NCBI GenBank assembly: GCA_027729635.1
Contig: JAQCEM010000002.1
Location: 62,001 to 126,000 of the forward strand
DNA length: 64,000 nt
Reading direction: 5' to 3'
Origin: Casp-actino8 sp001510335
GTDB lineage: Bacteria; Actinomycetota; Acidimicrobiia; Acidimicrobiales; Ilumatobacteraceae
The translations under genes were made by a program, and so were the position numbers. Shown piece after piece: positions 26,540 to 35,735 of this stretch; the first letter of the stretch is position 1; the number at the start of each line of letters is the position of its first letter. The notes below the pieces were generated by a model. That model saw only the letters and a program-made list of their open reading frames with translations, was not told where the DNA came from and searched no databases.

Positions 26540-27643
26540 AACCAGCGCATCACGATGCACCACAACTTGCGGAAAACCATCGTCAAGATCGATTGATCGT
26601 CGACCAGCTGATTGCGTGACTTGAGCGCTTGACATAGAAGCACTTCCACGGGCCAGCAATGTTCCGTCATCAGAAACGATTTCAATGGTTTCGCCTGAGT
26701 CAAAATCGCCTTCAACGCGAACGACTCCAGCGGGCAGCAAAGACACCGTGCCGCGCACAAGCACTTGCGATGCCCCCGCGTCAATATGCACCCGACCTCT
26801 TACTTCGCTAGCAAATGCCACCCATAACTGGCGCGCTGACAAATTGCGATCTGAACCGTGAAATGTCGTGCCAATTGGCGAAATTTGTGCAACGGCACCA
26901 GTCACGATTCCATTCAACACATCGGCAATATCGGCGCGCGCAATAACTGCCCGCACCCCCGACCACGAAGCGATTCGTGCTGCCGAAAGCTTTGAGGCCA
27001 TTCCACCGCTGCCACGGTTTGACCCAGATACTCCAGCATCAACACTCATCAATGGGTCACCTTCATAAACGTCGGTAACCAACGTGGCCGAGGAATCACT
27101 ACGTGGGTCAGATGTGTACAGACCTTCAATATCGGTTAGCAAAATCAGCACATCAGCTTTTAAGAGATGCGAAAGCAAAGCCGAAATATGGTCGTTATCA
27201 CCGAAACGAATTTCATCGTTAGCGATCGCATCGTTCTCATTGACGACAGGAACACAGCCAAGTTCAATCAGACGCTCAAGGGTGTCGCGAGCGTGCAGGT
27301 ACTGCGTGCGATCAACAAAGTCGTGCGGTACGAGCAATACCTGGGCAGCAACAAGGCCATGACTACCAAACTCGGCGTTATAGACCTCCATCAAACGACT
27401 TTGACCAGCCGCTGCCAGAGCTTGCAGTGTACGAATATCGCTTGGACGCCCTTTCATGCCGAGGGCTGAAACGCCTGCCGACACGGCTCCCGATGTCACG
27501 AGAACGACCTCATGTCCATCGGCACGCAGTTGCGCGATTTGCCGACAAATATTGGCAATCATGGCGCGATCAATCAGGCCGACATCGTCAGTGAGCGACG
27601 ATGTTCCGATTTTGGCTACGACACGCATCGGACGATCCTTCAC
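26525..27643 (-). CDS. proB: Glutamate 5-kinase
   Basis: A 372-residue enzyme that phosphorylates L-glutamate in the first step of proline synthesis. The amino-acid-kinase domain shows VVAKIGTSSLTD at the start, VTSGAVSAGVSALGM, and NENDAIANDEIRFGDND in the substrate loop. SGSNRGSGGMASKLSAARIA is the phosphate-binding region. A C-terminal PUA domain covers roughly residues 275-360. It begins by overlapping the end of obg by 4 bases (ATGA), the obg-proB pairing typical of many bacteria, and converges with murJ. Confidence 0.96.
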   Translation of the reverse strand: MKDRPMRVVAKIGTSSLTDDVGLIDRAMIANICRQIAQLRADGHEVVLVTSGAVSAGVSALGMKGRPSDIRTLQALAAAGQSRLMEVYNAEFGSHGLVAAQVLLVPHDFVDRTQYLHARDTLERLIELGCVPVVNENDAIANDEIRFGDNDHISALLSHLLKADVLILLTDIEGLYTSDPRSDSSATLVTDVYEGDPLMSVDAGVSGSNRGSGGMASKLSAARIASWSGVRAVIARADIADVLNGIVTGAVAQISPIGTTFHGSDRNLSARQLWVAFASEVRGRVHIDAGASQVLVRGTVSLLPAGVVRVEGDFDSGETIEIVSDDGTLLARGSASMSSAQVTQSAGRRSIDLDDGFPQVVVHRDALVLLPR

Positions 27644-28890
27644 ATTTCCGGTGCGTAGTCAAAAGAGAAATCACCGATCCACACAACATCGCCAGTCACT
27701 GCTCCGGCGCGGGCTAACAAACGCGGCACGCCCAACTTTTTCAGACGCTCCTCGATATACGACATCGCTTCAGGCGTTGTCACATCATTGAGGTGGACAG
27801 TTCGTTCTGCTTTGCGGCCATGCACGCGGAATCCGCCATTGCCCAGTTTCTCGACCCACGAACCTTCAGATTCTGGTTTCAAGATGACACGACCTTCAAG
27901 AACTGGTAATTCTTGTCGCGCCGAGTGCACAAGTGAAGCAAGTCGACCGACGAGTTCTCGCAAACCTTGATTGGTGATTGCCGAGATCAACATGCCATCC
28001 CACTCATCAACCATTTCCACTGTGGCCGAATCGGTCTTGGTTCCGACGATGACACGCGGGCGTTCAAGAAGTTGTGGATCATACGATTCAAGTTCACGCA
28101 ACAAAATATCTAACTGTGCCTGTGGCGACGTGTCGTCAACTGGCGCAAGGTCAATCAAGATGCACAGAACTCGCGCGCGCTCCACATGACGCAAGAACTG
28201 ATGCCCGAGTCCTTTGCCCTCGGCTGCACCTTCGATCAAACCTGGGATATCGGCGACGACAAATTCGGTGACATTGTCGATACGTACAACACCCAAGTTC
28301 GGTTCAAGCGTTGTGAACGGATACGCCGCGATCTTGGGTTTGGCAGCCGATATCACACTGATGAGCGTGCTCTTACCCGCATTCGGAAATCCGACGAGCG
28401 CGACATCGGCAATGAGTCTGAGTTCAAGTTTAAGCCAACGCTCTTCACCTTTTTCGCCTTGCTCGGCGAAGTTCGGCGCTTTGCGACGATTCGCCATGAA
28501 TCGAGCATTACCTCGTCCACCACGGCCGCCGCCAGCAGCCATCCAACGATCGCCATGATTCGTCAAGTCGGCTAGGACCTCATCGGTGTACATATCGCGA
28601 ATCAAGGTGCCTTCAGGAACACGCACTTCCATCACCTCGCCACGCTTACCGTGCAGATCCTTACCTTTACCGTGAACGCCGTTACCAGCGATTCGGTGCG
28701 GGTGATCACGAAATGCCAAAAGAGAGGCCACGTTGCGGTCAGCGATCAACCAGACGTCTCCGCCTTGACCACCGTCACCACCGTTGGGTCCGCCCATGGC
28801 TTCAGGGCCTTCTCGACGGAAAGACACACATCCAGCTCCACCGTCGCCAGCGCGCACATTCAATTGGCATTCGTCGACGAAATGACTCAT
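27640..28890 (-). CDS. obgE: GTPase ObgE/CgtA
   Basis: A 416-residue ribosome-assembly GTPase. The glycine-rich Obg fold (DGGAGCVSFRRE, GGPNGGDGGQGGDVW) covers residues 1-158. The G domain has GFPNAGKST (G1), DIPGLIEGA (G3) and GTKTD (G4, where many homologues have NKxD). The C-terminal OCT domain is present (about residues 340-416). It helps assemble the 50S subunit and links growth to stress signalling. It lies just beyond the rplU-rpmA block that often accompanies obg, but here the dGTPase gene is inserted between them on the opposite strand. Confidence 0.96.
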   Translation of the reverse strand: MSHFVDECQLNVRAGDGGAGCVSFRREGPEAMGGPNGGDGGQGGDVWLIADRNVASLLAFRDHPHRIAGNGVHGKGKDLHGKRGEVMEVRVPEGTLIRDMYTDEVLADLTNHGDRWMAAGGGRGGRGNARFMANRRKAPNFAEQGEKGEERWLKLELRLIADVALVGFPNAGKSTLISVISAAKPKIAAYPFTTLEPNLGVVRIDNVTEFVVADIPGLIEGAAEGKGLGHQFLRHVERARVLCILIDLAPVDDTSPQAQLDILLRELESYDPQLLERPRVIVGTKTDSATVEMVDEWDGMLISAITNQGLRELVGRLASLVHSARQELPVLEGRVILKPESEGSWVEKLGNGGFRVHGRKAERTVHLNDVTTPEAMSYIEERLKKLGVPRLLARAGAVTGDVVWIGDFSFDYAPEM

Positions 28891-28960
28891 CAGGACCTCT
28901 CACTACTACCCGACCACGATACCCCCGTTGGTTGCCTCACCCCCGACGTATTGTGGTGTC

Positions 28961-30136
28961 GTGAGCAATGAACCCCATCAACCAGCATTACAACCCGCGT
29001 CACCTTCGCTCCCCGTTGACCCCGATATGCAAGAACGCGCCGAGCGTTGGGCCGGCACGATGTCAGGCTCGGCATCGCCAGTCGGAATCACTTTGGCTCA
29101 CACCGACTCGTGGGCCGGCACAGGGTCGACGGGCAGTCGCTCACGGGCTGAACGCGAAGAGTTTCTGGAGTCATCGCTGAGTCGTCTCGCAACCCGGTCT
29201 CGCGAATCGGGCAATCGGGCAATTCCCGAAGAAGCCGACCCATTGCGCACATGTTTCGAACGCGATCGTGACCGCATTTTGCATGCCTCAGCGTTTCGAC
29301 GTCTCGCTGGCAAAACCCAAGTGTTTGTTTTTCCCGACGATCACCAACGAACTCGCCTCACTCATGCCATTGAAGTCGCTCAAGTTGCAGCATCGGTGGC
29401 TCGCCCACTCGGACTCAATGTCACGCTCACCGAAGCCATCGCGCTCGGTCACGACTGCGGTCATGGTCCGGGTGGGCATGCCAGCGAGGACGCACTGGCC
29501 CCGTTTGTCGAAGGCGGCTTTGATCATGCGGTATGGGGAGCCGACATCACGCTCGTTCCTTTAAACCTGTGCCGCGAAACCCTCGACGGTATTCGCAATC
29601 ATTCATGGAGCCGACCCGCGCCCGGAACACCTGAAGCCGAAGTGGTCAGTTGGGCCGATCGTATTGCCTATGTCTGCCACGACTTTGAAGACGCCGTTGA
29701 TGCCGGAATTGTGACGCCTGATGAACTGCCAGCGATGGTGAAGTCACGTTGCGGTACAACACGTTCACAACAACTGGGCACCTTCATCACATCGATGGTG
29801 CGGGCCGCAATGAACAGCGGCCGCATCGGCATGGAACCCGATATTGCTGAGGCGCTCGCCGCGTTTCGTAAATTCAATTACGGGCAGGTGTATTTACGAC
29901 CCGAAAGTCGACATCAAGCCGATCAAGTCATCGCTCTCCTGCGCGCCCTTGTCGAGTTCTACACCGCCGCGCCCATTCATCTTCCCGAGGCGCTCAGGGC
30001 AACGAGTGGCTCGGTTGAGGCCCAACGGTCAGCAGTTGAGTACGTTGCGGGCATGACTGACCGTTTTGCGTGTCGTCAAGGCGCGGTATTGCTCGGCTGG
30101 AGCACCGACCGACTTCCCCGTGGCATCGACGTGTAG
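28961..30136 (+). CDS. dgt: dGTPase-like HD-domain triphosphohydrolase
   Basis: About 391 residues. The HD-domain metal ligands are visible in RLTHAIEVAQVA (His), ALGHDCGHGPGGH (His-Asp) and WADRIAYVCHDFEDAVDAG (Asp). The preceding RDRDRILHASAFRRLAGKTQVF is characteristic of deoxyguanosinetriphosphate triphosphohydrolases, which cleave dNTPs to nucleoside and triphosphate and so adjust dNTP pools. The N-terminal 90 residues are polar and poorly conserved. I used the GTG at 28961; a TTG at 28928 and an ATG about 65 bases further in are alternatives. It is divergent from obg, so the two share a short intergenic promoter region. Confidence 0.92.
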   Translation: MSNEPHQPALQPASPSLPVDPDMQERAERWAGTMSGSASPVGITLAHTDSWAGTGSTGSRSRAEREEFLESSLSRLATRSRESGNRAIPEEADPLRTCFERDRDRILHASAFRRLAGKTQVFVFPDDHQRTRLTHAIEVAQVAASVARPLGLNVTLTEAIALGHDCGHGPGGHASEDALAPFVEGGFDHAVWGADITLVPLNLCRETLDGIRNHSWSRPAPGTPEAEVVSWADRIAYVCHDFEDAVDAGIVTPDELPAMVKSRCGTTRSQQLGTFITSMVRAAMNSGRIGMEPDIAEALAAFRKFNYGQVYLRPESRHQADQVIALLRALVEFYTAAPIHLPEALRATSGSVEAQRSAVEYVAGMTDRFACRQGAVLLGWSTDRLPRGIDV

Positions 30137-30155
30137 ATCTCGTCCGCTACATGCA

Positions 30156-30181
30156 AAACGACCGCCCGAAGGCGGTCGTTT
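30156..30181. terminator. Bidirectional intrinsic terminator
   Basis: A perfect 11-bp stem (left arm AAACGACCGCC, right arm GGCGGTCGTTT) closed by a CGAA tetraloop. Read from the lower strand, the stem is followed by TTTTG, and from the upper strand it ends in GTTTG. It lies between the convergent ends of dgt (30136) and rpmA (30203), so it most likely ends both transcripts. Confidence 0.85.
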
Positions 30182-30202
30182 GAAAACAAAAGCTGTGTGA
30201 AC

Positions 30203-30457
30203 TTATTCGGCTGGAACGACGTCAATCACTCGACGGCCCTTACGGGTTCCGAACTGAACAGTTCCGTCGACCAAGGCGAACAATGTGTCGTCGCCACCAC
30301 GGCCAACATTCTTGCCAGCATGGAACGTGGTTCCGCGCTGACGGATCAAGATGGTGCCAGCGGTGATGGAAGTACCACCGAAGGACTTCACGCCGAGGCG
30401 CTGTGCGTTTGAGTCGCGGCCGTTACGTGTAGATCCGCCGCCCTTAGTCTTTGACAT
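30203..30457 (-). CDS. rpmA: 50S ribosomal protein L27
   Basis: An 84-residue protein starting MSKTKGGGSTRNGRDSNAQR, the standard L27 N-terminus that reaches into the peptidyl-transferase centre, and containing GGTSITAGTILIRQRGTTFHAGKNVGRG. The long frame upstream of 30457 lies in the L21 gene and is not coding. GAAAGG lies 8 bases before the ATG. It follows rplU after 4 bases and is ended by the strong terminator at 30156-30181. No N-terminal cleaved extension of the Firmicute type is present. Confidence 0.97.
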   Translation of the reverse strand: MSKTKGGGSTRNGRDSNAQRLGVKSFGGTSITAGTILIRQRGTTFHAGKNVGRGGDDTLFALVDGTVQFGTRKGRRVIDVVPAE

Positions 30458-30461
30458 GGTG

Positions 30462-30773
30462 TCAGCCTTTCGCGATTGAGGTGATCTCGACCACCTGGTA
30501 GTGCTGGCGATGCCCGTAGCGACGACGCTGGTTAGTGCGTCGCTTGTAGGTAAAGCCGTTGATCTTGGGACCTGATGCCGAGCCGACAATGCGACCCGAG
30601 ACCTTTGATCCGGCGAGTTGAGTAGGTGTGGCAAGCACGGTGTCACCATCGACGACCAGCACGGGCGCGAAGTCCACCGAGGCACCCTGTTCGAGGCCTA
30701 GAAGTTCAACATGCACTTGCTGGCCCTCGGCCACACGGACCTGTTTGCCACCGGTTGCGATCACTGCATACAT
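30462..30773 (-). CDS. rplU: 50S ribosomal protein L21
   Basis: A 103-residue protein beginning MYAVIATGGKQVRVAEGQ with the family signature KRRTNQRRRYGHRQHYQVVEIT near the C-terminus. It binds 23S rRNA in the large subunit. The start at 30773 fits the family exactly; the longer frame to 30917 reaches into the RNase E/G stop. A 98-base gap separates it from rne, the largest gap in this operon, and could hold an internal promoter or a processing site, though I see no clear hairpin there. Confidence 0.97.
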   Translation of the reverse strand: MYAVIATGGKQVRVAEGQQVHVELLGLEQGASVDFAPVLVVDGDTVLATPTQLAGSKVSGRIVGSASGPKINGFTYKRRTNQRRRYGHRQHYQVVEITSIAKG

Positions 30774-30871
30774 AGCGAATAGCGACTCTACCTGCTTCAA
30801 CGACGTTAAACCAACGCCTTGATCAGGACTTATCGCTATGTCGTTCTTTATGTCTGTCATTGGGACGCTCA

Positions 30872-32890
30872 TCAGTTGAGCAGATCGTGGTTGACGAGCA
30901 TGCCACGACCCTGACATTCAGGGCACTGACCTGCGAAGTTAGTCAAAAGACCTTCACCAATTCGCTTGCGAGTCATTTCCACAAGACCGAGTTCGGAGAT
31001 ATCAAATACCTGAGTTCTGGTCTTATCGCGTGACAAAGCGGTCTTAAAGGCTTCAACAACCTTGCGGCGATTGTCCTTAATCTCCATGTCGATGAAGTCA
31101 ATCACGATGATTCCGCCAATATCGCGCAAGCGCAACTGGTGGGCGACTTCATCAGCGGCTTCAAGGTTGTTCTGGAACACCGTGGCCTCAAGGTTCGAGG
31201 TTCCCACGTTGCGACCGGTGTTGACGTCAATCACGGTGAGGGCTTCGGTGTGCTCGATAATCAACGAACCGCCAGACGGCAGCCACACTTTGCGATCAAG
31301 AGCCTTGTGGATCTGCTCGTGCACATGGAACTTCTCAAAAATCGGCAAGCCTTCGTTCGCTGGATCGAAGTACTCAACGCGATCGGCGAGCTCGGGGTTG
31401 AACGCCTGCACGTAAGAATGCACATCTTCGTACAACTGCTGATCGTCAATGATGACGCCGCGGTAGTCAGAGTTGAACTCTTCACGGATCACTCGCACTG
31501 CGAGCGGTGGCTCGCGATACAACAGCGTCGGTCCGCCAGCTTTGGCAGCCTTGGCTTCAATGGCGTTCCATTGATCGAGTAGTCGCGTCATATCTGCGTG
31601 GAGTTCGTATTCGGTCGCCGATTCGGCCGCAGTACGCACGATGAGTCCGTGTTCGGCAGGCTTCACGCGATCAAGAATTCCGCGCAAACGCTTGCGCACA
31701 TCGTCCGGCAAACGCTTCGAAATTCCGTATGTCTTTGAGTTAGGAATCAACACAACAAAGCGACCTGGCAACGAAACTTCTTGAGTCAGACGCGCTCCCT
31801 TGAGTGCGATCGGATTCTTCGTGACCTGACAGACGATGAGTTGCTTACCCTTCAGGATCTGCTCAATTCGGGGTTCGCTGTCAACAATATCTTCGGCGTC
31901 GTATTGCACGTCACCGCGATAGAGCACGGCATTTTTGGGCGTGCCGATATCAACGAAAGCCGCTTCCATTCCGGGCAATACGTTTTGCACCTTGCCGACG
32001 TAAATGTTGCCGTGGATCTGCGCCACATCGTCTGCGGGACGACTGACGTAATGCTCAATCAGACTGCGACCTTCCATCACCGCAACCTGGGTGAGATCGT
32101 CACGAACTTGCACAGCCATGAAGTAACGACCGATTGGTCGACCATTGCGTTCGCGACCTTTGCGACGTTCCACTACAGCAGCATCGGACCTATCGTTGTT
32201 ACGGATATCTGAGCCACCGCGACTCTTCGTGTTACGGCGACGCTTTTTCTTGGCATTCGCCGACTCAGTCGTTGAGGTTGCGGTCTCATCAGCATTTGGT
32301 CCAGCATCAACTGCCATGTTGGGATCGACGACTGCACCATCATTCGCTGGATTCTTTTTCGCAGTCTGCTGACCCTTGCCTTTGCGCTGATTATTGGGAC
32401 GCGGCCCGCCGGCACGAGTTCCGCCAGGCATGGTGACACCCGACGGAGTCGAGCTTAAAGGTGGAGTTGCTGGCACTGAGCTAGCCCGAGTATCGCCAAT
32501 CTTGGGTCGCGGAACTAATGCTTCGGTCGCAGCGTCAACATCGGCACGCCCTTCGCTCATACGTTCTGGCAATTCAAAATCGTCTTGGACTCCGGCGATT
32601 GGCGTTGTTACATGCTCTGGTTCGTCGTACGACTCATCACCATCGTCACCGTTATCGTCAACGTCATCAACGTCGTCGCCGTTGTCGTCATCGTCGAAAT
32701 CATCATCGTTTTCAGGGTCACCCGTGGCTCCCTGGGGACGAGGGCGATTACGTCCGCCCCGTGAACCGCGACGACGCTTCTTGTAGGCGTTGCTCGCCGC
32801 AGTTTCAGATTCGTCGGCGCTGCTCTCGTTAACGTTCTCGCTGACCATCTCTGGCTCGTCGGCAGGATCCGTAAATAGGGGTTCGTTCAT
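30872..32890 (-). CDS. rne: Ribonuclease E/G
   Basis: A 672-residue endoribonuclease for rRNA and mRNA processing. The first 250 residues are disordered: Arg/Gly-rich near 38-55, an Asp-rich tract at about 59-92 and Lys/Arg-rich patches at 165-180 and 214-250. The catalytic core starts near 255 with an S1 domain (GNIYVGKVQNVLPGMEAAFVDIG). The metal-binding Asp residues are in TVIDVNTGR and IVIDFIDME, and the zinc-link CPECQGRG lies close to the C-terminus. There is no long C-terminal scaffold, so any partner binding must use the N-terminal extension. AAAGGA lies just upstream of the ATG. Confidence 0.95.
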   Translation of the reverse strand: MNEPLFTDPADEPEMVSENVNESSADESETAASNAYKKRRRGSRGGRNRPRPQGATGDPENDDDFDDDDNGDDVDDVDDNGDDGDESYDEPEHVTTPIAGVQDDFELPERMSEGRADVDAATEALVPRPKIGDTRASSVPATPPLSSTPSGVTMPGGTRAGGPRPNNQRKGKGQQTAKKNPANDGAVVDPNMAVDAGPNADETATSTTESANAKKKRRRNTKSRGGSDIRNNDRSDAAVVERRKGRERNGRPIGRYFMAVQVRDDLTQVAVMEGRSLIEHYVSRPADDVAQIHGNIYVGKVQNVLPGMEAAFVDIGTPKNAVLYRGDVQYDAEDIVDSEPRIEQILKGKQLIVCQVTKNPIALKGARLTQEVSLPGRFVVLIPNSKTYGISKRLPDDVRKRLRGILDRVKPAEHGLIVRTAAESATEYELHADMTRLLDQWNAIEAKAAKAGGPTLLYREPPLAVRVIREEFNSDYRGVIIDDQQLYEDVHSYVQAFNPELADRVEYFDPANEGLPIFEKFHVHEQIHKALDRKVWLPSGGSLIIEHTEALTVIDVNTGRNVGTSNLEATVFQNNLEAADEVAHQLRLRDIGGIIVIDFIDMEIKDNRRKVVEAFKTALSRDKTRTQVFDISELGLVEMTRKRIGEGLLTNFAGQCPECQGRGMLVNHDLLN

Positions 32891-32905
32891 GATGATGTTC
32901 CTTTC

Positions 32906-33676
32906 TCATGCGCTCACCGAAGTGTGCGCAGCGCGGCCAGTGAGCACGTCAACGCGCTCACCGTCTCGCTCAATCCATTGGTTGATACGAAGTACCCGAT
33001 TGAGGTGATCCCAGGGATTAATGGGCGGATCACTGTCAGGTACCAAAACTTCGACTAACTCAGTGGGTCGAATCCCGCGACCCGAAGTGGTGAGAGTTGC
33101 AACAATTGCGTGGCCGGCGGATTCACCAATCCAGTCAGCCGGTAACGATGACATCAGTTCGGCGTCAGCCGAACGGAGTTCCAAAATTCCTGGACGGATA
33201 TCGTCCAGGTGTTTTTCTCCCTTGCGTTCACGGGTCAGCAGAACCTCGGCACTGCTGATCACGCGCTCGATTGCCGTTGCAATATCGGGTCCATTTTCTG
33301 GTTCTGCGACCAACATGACCCATGTCGTTGCAACGACGCCTTCTTGCAAAGAAACTTCAGTGCCAGCACATTCACGAATGCCCGTCACACTCATGCCCAC
33401 CGGCAAGCTCGTCGAGAGCCGATCGGCAATCGAGTCAAGATCATCGACAGTCACTCCCGAAACTGGATCAAGAGTGATATCAATCAGTTCAATCAATGAT
33501 TCAGCGCCCGTTGGAAGCGCTAAACCAAAGGCCATTTTTGGCCGAGGCGTAAACCCAACCGACATCGCGACGGCAATCCCGGCTTTACGCAACGTGCGCT
33601 CCCACATATGGGCAACGTCCCGATGACCGGTGAACCTAATCTTGCCCAATTTTGCGTACGTCACCCGAATTTTCAC
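32906..33676 (-). CDS. Radical-SAM-associated DUF2344 protein (TIGR03936)
   Basis: A 256-residue protein that starts VKIRVTYAKLGKIRFTGHRDVAHMWERTLRKA and continues VGFTPRPKMAFGLALPTGAES, the hallmark of the TIGR03936/DUF2344 family. The GTG at 33676 overlaps the radical SAM gene stop as GTGA. The family is almost always next to, or fused with, the radical SAM enzyme found just upstream. The joint function is unknown; the constant link to rne, rplU and rpmA suggests an RNA or ribosome modification. Confidence 0.9.
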   Translation of the reverse strand: MKIRVTYAKLGKIRFTGHRDVAHMWERTLRKAGIAVAMSVGFTPRPKMAFGLALPTGAESLIELIDITLDPVSGVTVDDLDSIADRLSTSLPVGMSVTGIRECAGTEVSLQEGVVATTWVMLVAEPENGPDIATAIERVISSAEVLLTRERKGEKHLDDIRPGILELRSADAELMSSLPADWIGESAGHAIVATLTTSGRGIRPTELVEVLVPDSDPPINPWDHLNRVLRINQWIERDGERVDVLTGRAAHTSVSA

Positions 33677-35628
33677 GTTGCACCCACACTTGATTTGCTG
33701 CGCAAGGTGACAGGAGTAATTCCGCCGCGCGACAAGTCTTGACCAGTCCCCTGGCTTCCGCCCGCCGGCGGTATCGGTGATGCAACGATGTGCTCGAGAC
33801 CGTCGCCGGTACACACACCGCAGTCGTAACACGGCGTCCAACGACAATCTTCAAGTCCGAATTCATTCAGCGATGCGCGCCAGTCTTGCCACAAGAAATC
33901 TTGATGTAGACCTGCCGACAAGTGATGCCACGGCAAGATTTCCTTTTCGTCGCGATGTCGCGTGATATAGAAATCGGGAGACAATCCTTCGGCTGCCATC
34001 GCATCGAGCCAACGATCAAGTTTGAAATACTCTGACCATTCTTGGAATACGCCACCATCACGCCACACGCGCTCGATGACTGCTCCGATACGTCGATCGC
34101 CACGACTTGCTAAACCTTCAGCCAACGACGCTGACGGATCGTGCCACTTCACATTGACACCCTTGGTTTTCGTCGCTGCATCGCGAACTAATCCAATTTT
34201 GCGGCGCAATTCCGGAACGCTGTTTTGCCCAAACCATTGAAACGGAGTGTGTGATTTAGGAACAAATCCACCAATACTTACTGTCACATTGGCTCGACCG
34301 GTATGACGCTTACCGACAGCAACACAGCCAGCTGCCAAATCAATAATGCCTTGCGTGTCAATATCGGTTTCGGTAGGTAACCCGGTGAGGAAGTACAACT
34401 TGGCTCGCGACCAACCCGAAGCGAATGCTGATTCAACCGCGCCGTACAAATCTTCTTCGGTGATCAGTTTGTTGATCACTGTGCGCAGACGCCAGGTTCC
34501 AGCTTCGGGAGCAAACGTCAATCCGCTCCGGCGTCCACCAGCAACCTTGGCAGCGAGACCAACGGTAAAGGCATCAACGCGCAACGACGGCAAACTCACA
34601 GTTGGTGCACCGCAGGCAGTGGGGTCAGGCACGATTGAGGTGATGACTGATTCAATTCCACTGAAATCAGCCGTTGATAACGATGTGAGGCTGACTTCGT
34701 TGTAACCCGTCCGTTGCAATCCATCGACAATCATGGAGCGGACTTGTTCGGCGGGACGTTCGCGAACCGGTCGCGTAATCATGCCTGCTTGGCAAAAACG
34801 ACATCCGCGAGTGCAGCCTCGAAAAACTTCGACCGCTAATCGGTCGTGCACGACTTCAGTCAACGGGGCAAGCGGACGACGCGGGTAATCCCAATCACCA
34901 AGATCAGACACAGTGCGCTTCATGACTCGCTCGGGAATACCGGCATACAGGGGCTTGATTTCTCGAATGTGATCCCCGTCGTATTCAACGCCGTAGAGCG
35001 ACGGAACATACACCCCGGGGATCTGCGCAAGTGCCTTCAGAACCGCCAAGCGGGAACCTTCGGTACGGCCCGAGACCTTCCATTCTCGAACAACTTCAGT
35101 GATCTCACCGATCACTTCCTCGCCTTCACCGAGTACCGCGACATCAATAAAATCGGCCATGGGTTCGGGGTTGAAGGCGGCATGACCACCGATCATCACT
35201 AACGGGTCGGTCGGCGAACGCAACTCAGCTCGCACAGGCACCCCGGCCAAATCAACCATATTGAGCAGATTGGTGAAAACCAGTTCAGAGGACAAGTTGA
35301 AAGCCAAGATGTCAAAATCCTCGGCAGCGCGATGAGAATCCACCGAAAATAGTGGAATCCCACGCTCACGCATGAGCGCCTCAAGATCTACCCAGGGCGC
35401 GTAGGTACGCTCGGCAACGGCGTCGGGGCGCTCATTCAGGATCTCGTACAGGATCTGCAGCCCTTGGTTGGGCAGGCCGACCTCGTACACATCGGGGTAA
35501 GCGAGGAGCCAAGCCACCTTTCCGTGGCCGTGCTGAGGAACTATCGCTCCATCTTCGCACCCGATATAGCGGGCTGGTTTGCGCACCCGAGCAAGAAGCG
35601 GTTCTAGCCGAGACCACAGGGATGTCAT
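33673..35628 (-). CDS. Radical SAM protein with B12-binding-like N-terminus (TIGR03960)
   Basis: A 651-residue protein. The N-terminal part carries a B12-binding-like domain (KVAWLLAYPDVYEVGLPNQGLQILYEILN to IGGHAAFNPEPMADFIDVAVLGEGEE). The radical SAM core has the [4Fe-4S] motif CTRGCRFCQAG. The C-terminus has extra cysteines, CRWTPCYDCGVCTGDG, likely an auxiliary cluster or zinc site. It is the first gene of the tightly packed run TIGR03960-TIGR03936-rne. The reaction is not known. It lies just downstream of rodA, from which about 107 bases separate it. Confidence 0.9.
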   Translation of the reverse strand: MTSLWSRLEPLLARVRKPARYIGCEDGAIVPQHGHGKVAWLLAYPDVYEVGLPNQGLQILYEILNERPDAVAERTYAPWVDLEALMRERGIPLFSVDSHRAAEDFDILAFNLSSELVFTNLLNMVDLAGVPVRAELRSPTDPLVMIGGHAAFNPEPMADFIDVAVLGEGEEVIGEITEVVREWKVSGRTEGSRLAVLKALAQIPGVYVPSLYGVEYDGDHIREIKPLYAGIPERVMKRTVSDLGDWDYPRRPLAPLTEVVHDRLAVEVFRGCTRGCRFCQAGMITRPVRERPAEQVRSMIVDGLQRTGYNEVSLTSLSTADFSGIESVITSIVPDPTACGAPTVSLPSLRVDAFTVGLAAKVAGGRRSGLTFAPEAGTWRLRTVINKLITEEDLYGAVESAFASGWSRAKLYFLTGLPTETDIDTQGIIDLAAGCVAVGKRHTGRANVTVSIGGFVPKSHTPFQWFGQNSVPELRRKIGLVRDAATKTKGVNVKWHDPSASLAEGLASRGDRRIGAVIERVWRDGGVFQEWSEYFKLDRWLDAMAAEGLSPDFYITRHRDEKEILPWHHLSAGLHQDFLWQDWRASLNEFGLEDCRWTPCYDCGVCTGDGLEHIVASPIPPAGGSQGTGQDLSRGGITPVTLRSKSSVGAT

Positions 35629-35735
35629 GATTTGCGAATTGTACCGTCAGCCTGACACGACGGGTCACTTATCGCCACACCCGACCTGTGGATAAGTCTG
35701 CCTAGCGGTCGTTGTTGCCTGCTTCATACATTGAG

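Noticed and set aside
33021..33626. 201-codon plus-strand frame over the DUF2344 gene
   Set aside because: Antisense shadow, Ser/Arg-rich, with no domain.
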